64,000 bases of DNA from Helianthus annuus (GCF_002127325.2 NC_035436.2:25183506-25247505), one strand, 5' to 3'; shown: positions 1-11,066, counted from the stretch's first letter. The notes: generated by a model not told the origin, from the sequence alone. Program-made: numbers and translations.

Positions 1-2265
1 ATGCACTTTTAATCACTTCTACAATGTAAACAGCTTGCTGAGTTGGATTTCCAGCCAACTTCAACAGGATGTAACGGGATCATTTTAAATCGAAAAACGG
101 ATTTTCTGAAGCCTAAAATGAGTGTTTTGGAATAACTAAACAAATGGCACTGGAATCATAATTTTTCGAGACCGTTTACTATTTTTAAAAGACTGTTTTT
201 GTACAGCAGCTCAAGCTACATTTTTACTGCAGAAAAAGTGTGATGTCTTTGAAGTCATAACCTGAAACCTGAGTGAAACCGACTCATGGAATTTTTATAG
301 TAGATGGACACCATTGTCAGGACGACCCTCCAACTAGAATTTCGTCAAACAGACTTAGGGTTAATTTTTAGTGAATATTTCCGTAAACTGCAATCAGAAA
401 GTAACAAATCTGATTGCAGTCGAGAAAATGATTTTTTATAAAATATGGGTAACGAACTGGACTTTGATATTTTTACACGATAAATTTTGGAGCATATGTG
501 ACACTTTGTAAAAATTTGGTAATTTTTGGAAAAGGATAATTATTTTATAAAAATCCTCGAAAACAGACCGGTTTCGAGTAATAAAGCTGAAATGAAGTAT
601 GTAATGTTTTGTATGTCGATATGTCGGGTTGGTTATTGAAAATGAACTATTGGATATATGTAAAAGAAAATGATATGCTAATTAAGCATGGACACCCTAT
701 TTACAAAGGAGACTCTGCCGAAATTTTCCAAAAATCCTAACACTTAATAAATATTTGTGAGAAGGGTATTTACTAGTATACTTTAGATTTTGTTTTCAAA
801 AATAAAACTCGTCATAATATTTATCACAAAATACAAAGTATCGGAGGTTGGTTTCATACATGAATATGGTTAAATATATATTTCCGGCATCCCATCCTTG
901 GGAAGGAAACGCGTATATAAGATACTTTAGAAGTATTAATACTAGAACATGGAACGAACAAATATTCCAACACGACATATGATTAAGTTGAAATACAAAT
1001 TAATTTGACAAATAATTATCACTCGAAATAATATAAGAAACGTAACTCAAAGACATAAATACTAAGACAAGGCACGACCCGTTCGTCTAATAGACGTTAG
1101 AACATTGTAGGTAGTCGTGTTTGCTGAAGAGATTTGGGTTACGAGTACCGAAGACGCAATACTGTGAGTTCATGTCCCCCCTTTTCTCTTAACTATTTTC
1201 AGTTTTACACCTCGGGGGTGAAATACATGTTACAGACATTTACAGACATTTATTTACATGGTATGGTTAGCTTAAGGAGGGTTTTTATTACGCGAATATG
1301 TGAGTGGTGGGCATGACACTTAAGGCCATTAATCCTCGTTGTAGGACCGAGGGACATTAGTGATAGATCTATTTGGGTGTAGCGAGCCCCACTCCTGAGT
1401 CCGCTGAGTGGACCATGAGATGACTAAGTGCCCGACGCACAAATCCGCTAGGGTTGAGTCTTCCTGCATCACTTCACACTTATCATTGGCTTTGCAACCC
1501 AATGATGGTTTTTCCTTATTGCTATATACCAGGGATTTTCATACATACAGACATTTTTACAAAGGTTTATACATACTTACTTACACATGAACTCGCTCAA
1601 CTTTTGTTGATTTTTCAAACTACATGTATTTTAGGGAATTAGTAAATGGATCTGGCGGGCGTTGGAGTTTTTAAGCTGCATTGTGAATAAAGATGTCATC
1701 CAAGTCATTAGGGCTTAGGAGGCGTATCTTAATCCTGGACGAGATACGTGGTCCTAAACTCGGGGTTGTTTTAAAAATCTTTTGTTGAGTCTTTTTGAAC
1801 TCCTTAAAACAAGTTATGGTTGGTAACTTGAAATTGGTCTCGTCATTTCAGACAAGTATGTTGTACTACTTTTAAACTTAAATTAATGGATGTACATCTA
1901 CTGATTTTATCATATAGTGTTGTTATGATCATATGCAATGGTATTAAGAAGTCACATCAATAATCACGCTTCCGCAAAAGTCAAGATGTGACAAAAATCA
2001 GAATACACATGTGTACATCGCATTTAAACAAATAATTATTTTTATAATTGAATTAAGTTACATCTTTCCTAATCCTTGATTTGATTTATGAGAGATTTAT
2101 GCAATCAAATTAAGAAGATAACTGATTACTTGATTTGTGAGAGATTTACGCAATCAATTTAAGATTGAAATTACACATATACCCTTTTTGTGTTTAATTA
2201 AATTAAAAAAAAATTAACCAAATAATTACTATCATGCCCCTCACTTTAATCTGAAGATCATAAAA
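1..2265. other. Non-coding, repeat-like sequence; possible old LTR-retrotransposon relic
   Basis: No credible gene is seen; open frames are about 60 codons and lack family motifs. The stretch 1080-1800 is less AT-rich than its surroundings and reads like the body of an old LTR, but I find neither a matching second copy nor clear TG...CA ends, so this is a guess. A ~50-bp block is tandemly duplicated at about 2078-2170 (each copy contains GAGAGATTTA followed by GCAATCAA). Confidence 0.25.
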
Positions 2266-2328
2266 ATCAAGGGCTCAGATCAGTTCACGCAGTTCACTCT
2301 TGGGATTTTTTTCACGTTTGAACCTAAT

Positions 2329-2330
<2 letters not shown>

Positions 2331-2394
<64 letters not shown>
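2331..2394. repeat. (TA)n microsatellite
   Basis: About 64 bp of almost uninterrupted TA dinucleotides with a phase shift near 2362. The tyrosine/isoleucine-rich open frame across it on the minus strand is a by-product of the repeat, not a gene. Confidence 0.9.
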
Positions 2395-2396
<2 letters not shown>

Positions 2397-2680
2397 AAAA
2401 CTCAAGAAACCTTTGTAAAAACCCTATGTAACATTTTTGTAAAAAGTAAAAATAAACAAGCGCAGAGTAGTTTTTTTTAAATGTTAAAAATTCCATATTA
2501 CATAATATATATGTCCCAAAAAAATGTAACATACAGATTTTGAATATTTAAAAAAAACAGTCGGCGCTTTTTACATTTTTTTATAAAAATATTCAAATAT
2601 ATGTACATTACATTCCCTATTTTTTAGAAAAATAAAAATGTTACATAAGGTTTTTTGTTTTTGAGTTTTTTCAACTCAAG
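2393..2680. repeat. AT-rich foldback (inverted repeat)
   Basis: The left arm contains CTATGTAACATTTTTG near 2424. The right arm contains its near reverse complement AAAAATGTTACATAAGG near 2634, and both arms extend over roughly 45 bp with matching AAAACTC blocks. A third partial copy of the arm lies near 2760-2800. The structure looks like an old MITE or foldback relic; no TSD could be fixed. Confidence 0.4.
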
Positions 2681-3039
2681 TAAGTTTTCTTCCTATATTT
2701 CACCTATATACATATATGGAAAGGATAAAATAAAAATCCATTTAAGTTGATAAAATTCAAAAAACTCATGTAAAAATCTTATGTAACATTATCAGCTGAA
2801 AAAAATTTTCTTCCTGTACATCCAAATTATAACATTTTCAGTGCCCATAACGCCTTTAAAATATTGGTTTTTTGGGCTACTTAAGATATCTTTTAATTTA
2901 CTCATCATGTTGAAAATTTAACATTAAAGAAATAGAGACATATCTCAGGAGCCGGAATATAGGACAATATGCCTTCACCAAATAGTTCAAATTTGAAATT
3001 GTGAAATAACAACTTCACCTGAATTCAGATCATCTTTAC

Positions 3040-3430
3040 AAACCTGCTTTAGATAGGCAAGCCTCCACGATCTTTATCAGAGACGGACTCTGTGTTAATG
3101 AAGAAGTGTACGTGGCTAGTCGTGTCTACGAGGAACGCACCATTAGTCGAGAGCTGGCGCCGCTCTCCTAATAAATCCAAAGCATGACATAACCAGCGAC
3201 CCATACAAAGAGTGGGATGAATTGGCTTATCCCCGAGAAGATGGGGACGCATGTTGTAGTAATCATTAGTCGTTAGTCGGGCGGTGAGGGTAGGGACTAG
3301 CGATTAATAGAGATTAATTGTGATAAATCAGGATTAATTTTGATTAATCGAGATTAATCAGCGCCTAGTCGGAATTTTTACATTCATGGGGGATGCCACG
3401 CTGGGATCGAAAACTAACCCCATGACATTA
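3040..3430 (-). mobile_element. SINE-like retroposon, interrupted copy
   Basis: On the minus strand, 3250 down to 3040 is about 75% similar by eye to the plus-strand stretch 10863-11058, including blocks such as CGTACACTTCTTCATT and GAGAGCGGC. A tRNA-like B-box block (GGTTAGTTTTCGATCCC on the minus strand, about 3400-3430) corresponds to the one just upstream of the second copy. Between B box and body here lies about 125 bp of unrelated sequence (3262-3388) rich in GATTAAT words. The family assignment is inferred from the B box and dispersed copies; no TSD was found. Confidence 0.35.
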
Positions 3431-3439
3431 GGCTCGCTA

Positions 3440-4636
3440 GTTTCACCTACTCCTATGGTGGCGTCATTGGATGGTGAAACCTCAAACCACAGGTCCATCA
3501 GTTATCGTTTTCTTTGGGGAAGGCTGTTGTTCCGACTCTTCGGTATTTGTCTTGCATTTATTTTTTCAGAAAGGAATATTTATGTTAGTTAAAATTAATG
3601 GTTTTTTGTTAACTAAATAGTTTTTGCCCCGTCCGTGTTGCGGGGCACTAAGCCGAATATTTCTTTCACATAACATGTAAGTTTGTGTTTCAGATATTTG
3701 TACATACTACTTATAACACGATTTCAAAAAAATTACACCGAGTCAACCAATTAAAATAAAATACTATCATACTTTTGCTAAAAATAATTAAAACGATGGA
3801 AAAACTCCTGCTTGGCATGAATAAAAATTGCATTCAGCAAACCAATTAAAACAGAACACTAGCATAGTTTTTGTAAAAAAAAAAACACTAAAACGAATTT
3901 TACACTGAGGGTAAAATCGTAATTTGAGAGGGGAAAAAATTTTCTTTTTCTTTTAACACTTATTTTCATTTTCTTTTTCTTTTTTAATGATAAAAATGAG
4001 TACTTATCCAGGTTAAATATCTCTTTACGCTGTTTTTATTACTATGTTATAATAGCTTTTCTTTTAAATAGTTCTAAAATAAGTTTAATAAAATATGTAA
4101 ATAATGTAATACGCATGTAATCACGTCTTGGTCACGTTAGACATGTTTCGCATGATTATAAACAATCTTAAGCGTTATTACTAGATAGTTTTGGAATCAT
4201 AAGATCTGTAAATTAATGAGAAAACTTATAAATTATAAGTTACTAATTTAAGCTGTAACACTGCGCATGTTAAGGAGCAGAATTTTGTGTTTAGCAGGAT
4301 AGGGTTTACTATTCAGAAGAGGATAACGACGCAATTTGTTACCCGTCTACCTTCTATTACTCTGTCATGTCATGTCATGTGATTTGTGAATTTGAGTTCA
4401 ATTATAACTTTCTATGTTACAAAGGTTAGAGAAAGGGTCACATCAGTACGATTATGAAAAGGTATTCTTCTAGAACTTATTTTACAAATATCTTACTTAA
4501 TAATTCATATGATCACTTGTAAATAAGTTTAAGATTTCTGCAACTTGTACCATACGAATACATGTTGAATGTGTGTTTATTAATTTAGTTTCTTCAAACT
4601 AAAAATGATAATTTAATTGATTTGTTTCAACAAACT
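3440..4636. other. Intergenic sequence with one GC hairpin
   Basis: AT-rich and without a credible gene. A GC-rich hairpin, GCCCCG (3626-3631) pairing with CGGGGC (3641-3646), is followed at once by ACTAAG. This resembles a Helitron 3' end (hairpin then CTRR), but no partner TC start could be assigned. Words such as CCAATTAAAA and ACTA(T/G)CATA recur at 3745-3870. Confidence 0.3.
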
Positions 4637-4871
4637 TTTTTTTTTTTTTGAACGGCAAATTCTGACCACTGACGGACCACTGGATTATCATCATGCCACC
4701 AGCAGAACCACCCGATCATATCTATCTCCACTAGGCAATAATGCTCATACACCAATTCAGGGGAAACCCAATAAATCTGAGAAAACCTCCTTTGTGGGAA
4801 TCGAACCCATAATCTAATGGTCATAAGCCTTATCCCACCCCCAAGATACCACTAGGCTATAATGCCATGGG
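4637..4871 (-). mobile_element. tRNA-derived SINE, full length
   Basis: Read on the minus strand, the element opens with a tRNA-like head. An A-box-like TAGCCTAGTGGTA and a B-box GGTTCGATTCC stand at typical spacing for the internal pol III promoter. It ends in an oligo(A) tail (the T-run at 4637-4650 on the plus strand). Flanks carry a 17-bp imperfect TSD, ATTTGTTTCAACAAACT (4620-4636) and ATTTGTTTCATCAAACT (4873-4889). Head, tail and TSD together make this a confident SINE. A truncated relative lies at 46505-46662. Confidence 0.85.
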
Positions 4872-5326
4872 TATTTGTTTCATCAAACTAAACATGATAT
4901 TTTAATTGATATTAAATCTGTTTTTTTTTTTTTTTTTTTTTTTGAAATGAAAGAATGATTCATTAATGTCTATTAAATGAAAAATGAATTAGATATGATG
5001 AATCTCCTTACTGTCGTAGCTTCTTTCACATCGATGGTGCTATTTTGCGAAGACCTCTACGGAGATATTTATAACTTTCTTAGACAAAATTTACGTCATC
5101 ATAGACCATGAAAGTGTTGTTCATACAAAAAAAAAATTACTAATAAGAAACCTCAATCGTTTGCGTAAGGCTTTGGTTTTTTATTAGTAGATGCTTCTTT
5201 TTTTATTTTTCCTGGTTATATTTCTCTTTAAAGTTTTCTAACAAATACAATTAAAACTTTTATTTTATAACTTTTAAAAGTTGTATCTCAAGTATCTAAA
5301 TAATTCCCCCCAAAAAAATATATATA
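4872..5326. other. Intergenic, with a 23-bp T run
   Basis: No gene seen. A T homopolymer lies at 4920-4942. The remainder is AT-rich unique-looking sequence up to the Helitron start. Confidence 0.5.
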
Positions 5327-5415
5327 TCTATACTATATAATAAAAGAAACCACTTTTGGGACACTTGTCATCATATTAGGCCATCTCTTATAGATAATTA
5401 TTATTTTAATTTAAT

Positions 5416-5956
5416 TTTCTTCTAATTAATTATAGATAATCATCCTACTAAATATTATTTAATTTAATATCTTATATTATAGATAATCCTCCTACTAAAT
5501 ATTATTAGTTTAATATCTTATAGATAATTATTATTTAGTTTAATCTCCTTCTCATTTATAATAGAGTAAATTACGATTTTGACCCCTATGGTTATATCAC
5601 TTTTACCCTTTTAGCCCAAAAAGAATTTTTTCAACATCTGAGCACCCAACGTCTTTTTTTTCTAACCCTTTTGGCCCCTAAAAGTAAATGGATGAGTTTC
5701 TTCTAATTAATTATAGATAATCATCCTACTAAATATTATTTAATTTAATATCTTATATTATAGATAATCCTCCTACTAAATATTATTAGTTTAATATCTT
5801 ATAGATAATTATTATTTAGTTTAATCTCCTTCTCATTTATAATAGAGTAAATTACGATTTTGACCCCTATGGTTATATCACTTTTACCCTTTTAGCCCAA
5901 AAAGAATTTTTTCAACATCTGAGCACCCAACGTCTTTTTTTTCTAACCCTTTTGGC
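5416..5956 (+). repeat. 281-bp direct tandem duplication inside the Helitron
   Basis: Positions 5416-5675 recur at 5697-5956 with a constant offset of 281 bp and almost no differences by eye. The first copy includes the MITE target sequence TTTATAATA and the first MITE arm, then breaks off. Its last ~21 bp (5676-5696) are the reverse complement of the MITE loop in the second copy, not a continuation of the arm. Confidence 0.85.
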
Positions 5957-6102
5957 TCCAACACTAACCTCATCCATTTACTTTTAGGGGCCAAAAGGGT
6001 TAGAAAAAAAAAAACGTTGGGGGCTCAGATGTTAAAAGATTCTTTTTTGGGCCAAAAGGGTAAAAGTGATATAACCACAGGGGCCAAAATCATAATTTAC
6101 TC
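5845..6102. mobile_element. Mutator-like foldback MITE, GAGTAAATTACG family
   Basis: The terminal inverted repeats begin GAGTAAATTACGATTTTG, and almost the whole 258-bp element folds back on itself. A perfect 9-bp TSD, TTTATAATA, lies at 5836-5844 and 6103-6111; that length is typical of the Mutator superfamily. A truncated first arm sits 281 bp upstream (5564-5696). Related elements are at 22836-36098 and 41493-41841. Confidence 0.85.
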
Positions 6103-6339
6103 TTTATAATATTATTTATTTGAATTAATTATTTGAACGTTATGTTTAGTTTGGTATCAAATAGATTTTACGAAACTTAAAATAAAATTAGCTAATATTA
6201 TTTATCATTTATACATTTACGTAGTTTTAAATAAAGAGTCAAATTTATTGAGACTTCGTCAACAAATTTTGCAACAACAGAATAATCTATTTTTATCACG
6301 AAAACCAAACTTTGTATTAATATATTAACTATTTTTATT

Positions 6340-6757
6340 TTCACTATACAAAATTACATTTACTCGACCCATGTAATACATGAGGTTTTTTAAGATACAA
6401 CTTTTTATTATTTGATATATAAAATTAGATTTATTCAATTTGTACAATACATGGGGTTTTTTAAGGATATATATTTTTTATTACTTAGTACAGAAAATTA
6501 CATTTATTCAAACCGTGTAATGCGCATATTTTTAAAGATGTAATTTTTTTATTATTTGGTATATAAATTACAATTATTCAACCCGTGTAATAAATGAAGT
6601 TTTTTAAAGATGTATTATTTTATTATTTGGTAGACAATATTACATTTATTCAACCCGTGTAGTACACGTGGTTTTAAAGAAATGAGGTTTTTAAAGATAT
6701 ATTGTTTTATTATTAGTATATAAAATTTATTTATTCAACCCCGTGTAATACACGGGG
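6340..6757 (+). repeat. Tandemly amplified Helitron 3' hairpin unit
   Basis: Six degenerate units of about 60-80 bp each carry a version of CCCGTGTAATACA followed by a GGTTTTT(T)AAAGATRTA block and TTATTATTTG. Only the last unit (6739-6757) keeps a perfect hairpin; earlier units are decayed versions of it. Confidence 0.7.
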
Positions 6758-6891
6758 TTATAACCTAGTATATATATAAAACCAGAACTTCACCAAAATT
6801 TTATATGGATTAAATTTGTTTCAATTATTTATAAACAGAATTGTTTTTAAACTTTGTTTCAAAAAATTATAAAACCATCTATTGTATTATA

Positions 6892-7148
6892 CTACCTCCG
6901 TCCCACTAAAAGTGTCCTATTTTAAATTTTCAAAGTCTTTATTTATAAAATTTGGCCTTAAATAATTTTGTTTGTATTAGATAATACGTGATGAAAGTTA
7001 TATAATTTGAGTGTGTTTTACATGTGTTTTTATCGGGTTAATTTTCATCAAGTTTTATATAACACAAAAAATATAAAATTAAAGTCAAAGTTTATAAATA
7101 AAGACTTTGAAAATTCAAAATAAGACACATTTAATGGGATGGAGGGAG
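6892..7148. mobile_element. Stowaway MITE (Tc1/mariner)
   Basis: Terminal inverted repeats CTACCTCCGTCCC and GGGATGGAGGGAG match the Stowaway consensus. The 257-bp element is flanked by the expected TA duplication (6890-6891 and 7149-7150). Arms fold back over much of the length (for example TATTTATAAA against TTTATAAATA). No coding sequence. Confidence 0.9.
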
Positions 7149-7164
7149 TATCTATTATACGTTA

Positions 7165-7384
7165 GGGTAGGGTTCTAGAGTGAACACTAATGTATTGTGA
7201 ACTGAGTGAACAAATCTTGGCCATTGATTTACACACGTGGATGGTTAGGATTTAATCATCAAATCGTAAAATACACTAGTGTATTTCAGCATCAAATCCT
7301 TGCCATTGATCTACACACATGTATGGCCAGGATTAGTTCGCTCAGTTCGCAAACTACACTAGTGTTCACTCTTGAACCTAATCC
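7165..7384. mobile_element. Mutator-like MITE with AGAGTGAACACTA termini
   Basis: The left end reads GGGTAGGGTTCTAGAGTGAA. The reverse complement of the right end reads GGATTAGGTTCAAGAGTGAA, and both continue into CACTA. A perfect 10-bp TSD, TTATACGTTA, lies at 7155-7164 and 7385-7394. Length is 220 bp and non-coding. A decayed relative is probably at about 2275-2330. Confidence 0.8.
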
Positions 7385-7439
7385 TTATACGTTAATACCA
7401 TCTATTTTAGATATTTATAGTTTGGTTTTCTCATTCTTA

Positions 7440-7663
7440 GGGGCTGTTTGGTAGCCTCTTAATGACCATTCAGATGCTATCTATTAATGGTTTAAAACCT
7501 CTGAATGAATAAGAGGTAACCTCAAGTCTGAATGGTTAAGAGGTAACCTCTGAAGGGTAAATCATTATATGTCACATTCTTCTACTTTCTCATTGGTAAA
7601 ATTGTTAATGATTTCATTAAAATGTAGCATTTTAGTGACCATTCAGAGGCTACCAACCAACCC
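7440..7663. mobile_element. Tourist-like MITE (PIF/Harbinger)
   Basis: Termini GGGGCTGTTTGGTAGCC and GGCTACCAACCAACCC form inverted repeats, flanked by TTA on both sides (7437-7439 and 7664-7666), the PIF/Harbinger target duplication. The 224-bp interior repeats the word ACCTCTGAATG in both orientations. A relative is at 46778-47091. Confidence 0.85.
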
Positions 7664-8231
7664 TTAGTAAGTTCTTAATTTTAACTTTGTAATACAAAGA
7701 AATATATAGCATGGCATGTCCAGTTGTCTTGTATATTTTCAATGCATACATAAAACCTCTTATATTATTTGCTCTCAAAATTTTGATTATATTGAAATAA
7801 ATTAATACTACAGTTTTTTATCGTATTTAAAATATAGATATATTTTCTATAAAGTTCCAAAGAAAAATGAGAAAAAGTGCCTGGCCAGGCCCAACTTGTT
7901 TCAACCCATACGAAAAATTGCTAGCCCATTTTCACCCATCACCTAACCCATTCCAGTCCCACACGTCCGTTTCTTCACCTCAGTTGTTACACATAAGTGA
8001 CTCTTTACAAGAAAAAAGTTTCAAAGCACACACCTAATTCGAACTTACAATTTATTTCCGACAGGGGGTCGATTAAAAAAATTATAAGACCGGTGGAGGG
8101 TAAAAAAACGTTTATACCTAAAAAAATTTATACGAAAACTAAATACCGAGCACTACTGAGAACTTGTATTGTTTTATCAAGTCTATCATGTCATGATGTA
8201 AAATCTGCAATCAAATAATATACCATATAAG

Positions 8232-8552
8232 CAGTGGCGGACCCAGGATTTTATTTCAATGGGGTCTATTTTCGGGTCGGTCCTCGTTCGGGTCAAGTTA
8301 AAGTGATGTTTGAACTAGATTTTTTTTTTTTTTAAATAAGAAAAATGGGCTTATCAAGGATTGAACCCATGACCTCTTGGTGGAAAAGAGGAAGGTTTAC
8401 CACTACACTAGCTTTCTTTTTATTTCTATGGTGTCCACCTAATTGTATTTATGGGGTCCATATACAATTTAATATACCGAATCTACTATTTTTTTTTTAA
8501 AAAGATTGGGGTCCGGGGATCTCGGTGGCACCAATGTGGGTCCGCCCCTGTG
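8232..8552. mobile_element. hAT-type MITE, CAGTGGCGGA family
   Basis: The left end is CAGTGGCGGACCCAGG and the right end GGGTCCGCCCCTG(TG). The flanking 8-bp duplication CATATAAG occurs at 8224-8231 and 8553-8560, with two extra bases at the right end. The homologous duplication copy B lacks this element, which confirms insertion. It carries a SINE-like segment inside. Confidence 0.75.
8322..8425 (-). mobile_element. Short tRNA-derived SINE-like segment
   Basis: On the minus strand a tRNA-like head has an A-box-like TAGTGTAGTGGTAAA and a B box GGTTCAATCC. It is followed after about 40 bp by an oligo(A) tail (the T-run at about 8321-8334 on the plus strand). It lies wholly within the hAT MITE. 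No convincing TSD was found, so it could be an older capture. Confidence 0.45.
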
Positions 8553-8738
8553 CATATAAGCAATCATTGTCCCGTCAACTACACATTTTTTTAGTGAAAC
8601 ATATTTTTTAGTTGGTTTGCTTTCATGAAACACGTAGTATAAAGTTTCTAGCCAATAAGGAAGTATATTTAATATCCCCTAATTTTATATGTTTAATTGT
8701 ATTAAACAATAAAAACAAGCTGTTAATTTTAACAAAAG

Positions 8739-8741
<3 letters not shown>

Positions 8742-8821
<80 letters not shown>
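8742..8821 (-). tRNA. trnL-UAG: tRNA-Leu (anticodon UAG)
   Basis: The 80-nt sequence folds into a type II tRNA. The acceptor stem GACAGTT pairs with AGCTGTC plus discriminator A. The D arm carries the A box TGGCCGAGTGG. The anticodon stem CCAGA/TCTGG encloses TTTAGGC (anticodon UAG, reading CUA-type leucine codons). A variable arm precedes the T arm with B box GGTTCAAATCC. No intron. A TTTT stretch (8734-8737 on the plus strand as AAAA) just downstream can end pol III transcription. An identical copy lies 5.4 kb away. Confidence 0.95.
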
Positions 8822-8826
<5 letters not shown>

Positions 8827-9236
8827 TTTCTAATTAGTTCATTTTATAACTTCTTGAATGGTAATTAAATACAAGAATACTCTAATTTTTTGTTTTTTTT
8901 TAATTTTCTTTAAAACCATTATACAATGTACGGTCTAAACGTGTTCCAACAACTAATGACAAATCGTTTTTGTGAGAGATGAAACTGCTAAATCTTTATT
9001 TCCAAACAAAAAATGTTTACTAATTTACCCATTTTTTTAATTTGTGTTTGTTACAAACATATATGAACCTAACACGATTTGGATGATTATCTATATGGCG
9101 AATATATGGGTTTGAGTCAATTGTGAAGTATATTAAACCCATTAGAGTTTTTATTTAAGCTTTCGCCTACCATGATAGGTATATATTGGATTGTTTTATA
9201 TTTTCTGATCATATTACCAAAATCAAACCAATATAA

Positions 9237-10320
9237 GGCCATTGATTCAAAAGAAGTTTGCTCTCTCTTTTTTTAATGAATAATCCCCTCAAAGGAACAT
9301 TTATAGTTATATCAACATCATAACGCCCTTTAAAAAAATATGTAATGGTCAACGTTCCTTAATGCTTCCATTCCATCATTATTTTCGGATTTTGTTTTCT
9401 TTATTAGACACCATACTAGAAATGGCCCTCTCTCTTAGTGTCCTTATAAAGCCCACGAGGGTGGTGTGAGGGCAGTGGCGGAGTTTGACCAAAAGTTCCG
9501 CGGGGGCAGAAAGTTATGGGACCCAAAAAAAAATTCTATCGCTATGTTTCAGGTTATATGTTCGGGTCGGTCAAACCATAATAAGTCCAAATAAAACTAA
9601 ATAATCTTCATTCATTTAAAAGACCCGTTGTTACACATAAAAAAACTAAATTTAAACCCTCATGTTTCATTTATATAAAAACTAGTTTCAGACTTTATTT
9701 AAACTCAAGTTTAAAAACAATTATAAAAAAAAACTAATAGCCCCATTTTCATGTTTTTTTACTCAATATGAAAATATGTATAATTCTTTTGGACAATAAA
9801 CTTGGCAGAGGCAAAGAATTTTTAAGCAAAATAGGACCTATATAATTTTAAAAATTTCTGACAAAAAATTAAAGAAAACACTACTAACCGAAACACAGGT
9901 AGCGGTGGGTGCACCCGCTTGTCCCTTAAAAGCTCCACCCTTGTGTGAGGGGCATTAAAGATACGGATTCGTAACAGTGGAGGTTAGAAAACCCTAATCG
10001 GAAAAAATGGAGACAAGCCGTTCAACCAGAAATTCAATATGATAAAAAAATGAAAATAATCAAAACTAATGTTTCCACCGTTCAAACCAAACATATCTAC
10101 AATCCAAACAATTAAAGATAAAATAAAGATTTAAAATTTGAAAAACAATAAAAAAAGATAAACATCCAGTGGGCCGGCCTAATTCCTCATCCACTCGCAT
10201 CTGGGCCAACAACACAAGCAACATCATCTTGGGCTTCATCAGTTCTGGGCTTGTTGGTGAGCGGATCCGTATCAATTAACAGTTCATTTCATGCCCTTAT
10301 AAAGCCCGTTACTCATGGTC
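9237..10320. mobile_element. Probable PIF/Harbinger MITE with nested insertion
   Basis: Ends GGCCATTGA (left) and TCATGGTC (right) are flanked by TAA (9234-9236, 10321-10323). Interior words such as GCCCTTATAAAGCCC match the cleaner element at 37467-37712. The element is interrupted by a hAT MITE (9473-9943) and has a second internal block (9960-10270). Borders are uncertain because the left inverted repeat is poor. Confidence 0.35.
9473..9943. mobile_element. hAT-type element, CAGTGGCGGAG family
   Basis: Ends CAGTGGCGGAG and CTCCACCCTTG are inverted repeats with mismatches. A perfect 8-bp TSD, TGTGAGGG, lies at 9465-9472 and 9944-9951. The 471-bp interior (blocks such as CTCATGTTTCATTTATAT and TTTTGGACAATAAACTTGG) matches in reverse the hAT element at 47444-57058, so the two belong to one family. 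No transposase is encoded. Confidence 0.85.
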
Positions 10321-10573
10321 TAATCACTTATTCGAAAAACCATATCCGAACCAGTTAAGATAGCTCGGTTATTTGGGTTTGATTTTTTCGGTTAAGTCGG
10401 CTATTGTTATTTCTTCAATCTTTTTTTCGATTAAATTCGTTTTTCAATTAAATATGTTGTTTGGTTAGTTGCTCACCCTTGGTAAATACACACAAATACA
10501 TACTTTCGTTATTACACTTAAAAGCCACCGTCGAAGTAACTTAGTTGGGAATCGGTTGTGGGATGCTCAACGC

Positions 10574-10738
10574 CAGGGACGAAGGTTAGAAGGGGGGGGG
10601 GTATGGAGGGCGCCCGACTTCCCGAACTTTTCGCTGCTCAGTAGTGTTATGTATCTAGCTTTCATATAGAAATTTTTGGGTATATACGTTTTCGCCCCCC
10701 CCCCCCCTCGCGGTCGGAAATCTCATGCTTCGCCACTG
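10574..10738. mobile_element. Short hAT MITE
   Basis: Termini CAGGGACGAAG and CTTCGCCACTG are inverted repeats around a 165-bp interior with long G and C homopolymers (10593-10602, 10696-10707). A perfect 8-bp TSD, CTCAACGC, lies at 10566-10573 and 10739-10746. Confidence 0.8.
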
Positions 10739-10829
10739 CTCAACGCCATTAACATAACTCACTATTATCATCCCCTTCCTCTTCTCTAATGTAAACCGGA
10801 AATAAGGTTTTTGAATGTATGTATTTCAC

Positions 10830-11058
10830 TTTGTCACGAGGTTAGTTTTCGATCCCCGTGTGGCGTTCCCATCTCCCTGGGGATAAGCTAAATAGCTAAT
10901 CCATCCCACTCTTTGTGTGTGTCACTAGTTTCATCCTGCCTTGGACTCATCAGGAGAGCGGCACCAACTCTCGACCAGTGGTACGTTCGTCATAGACACG
11001 GCTAGGCACGTACACTTCTTCATTGACACTGAGACCGTCCCTGATAAAGTCCCGGACT
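10830..11058 (+). mobile_element. SINE-like retroposon, second copy
   Basis: A B-box-like GTTAGTTTTCGATCCC (about 10842) is followed by a body about 75% similar to the reverse complement of 3040-3250. This copy lacks the 125-bp interruption of the first. No poly(A) tail or TSD could be assigned, so the retroposon identity is inferred. Confidence 0.35.
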
Positions 11059-11066
11059 AGCCAGTG

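Larger units (their letters stand above)
5327..6768 (+). mobile_element. Non-autonomous Helitron
   Basis: The element starts TCTATACTATATAATAAA and ends CTAG. It sits between an A (5326) and a T (6769), the canonical AT target without TSD. A perfect 8-bp-stem hairpin, CCCCGTGT-AAT-ACACGGGG (6739-6757), lies 11 bp from the 3' end, as expected for a Helitron terminator. It contains no Rep/helicase coding sequence, so it would depend on an autonomous partner. A Mutator-type MITE (5845-6102) and a 281-bp tandem duplication lie inside it. Confidence 0.85.
7690..9140 (-). repeat. Segmental duplication, copy A (RING-gene intron debris plus tRNA-Leu)
   Basis: This block is colinear with 12520-14545. 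Shared blocks in order are ATTAATACTACAGTTTTTT, GTGCCTGGCCAGGCCCAACT, the segment around CAATCATTGTCCCGT, the tRNA-Leu gene, and a 3' flank containing ACAAACATATATGAACCT. The first part (7780-7985) also matches an intron of the RING-H2 gene at about 42640-42850. Flanks are clearly diverged while the tRNA is identical. A hAT element (8232-8552) has inserted here. Confidence 0.7.

Noticed and set aside
1080..1800. Solo LTR
   Set aside because: The texture suggests an LTR, but no TG/CA termini with TSD or second copy could be located within the window.
2275..2532. 85-codon ORF with a Tyr/Ile repeat
   Set aside because: Direct translation of the (TA)n microsatellite.
3626..3652. Second Helitron 3' end (GC hairpin followed by CTAA)
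   Set aside because: The base after CTAA is G rather than T and no matching TC start with similar sequence was found.
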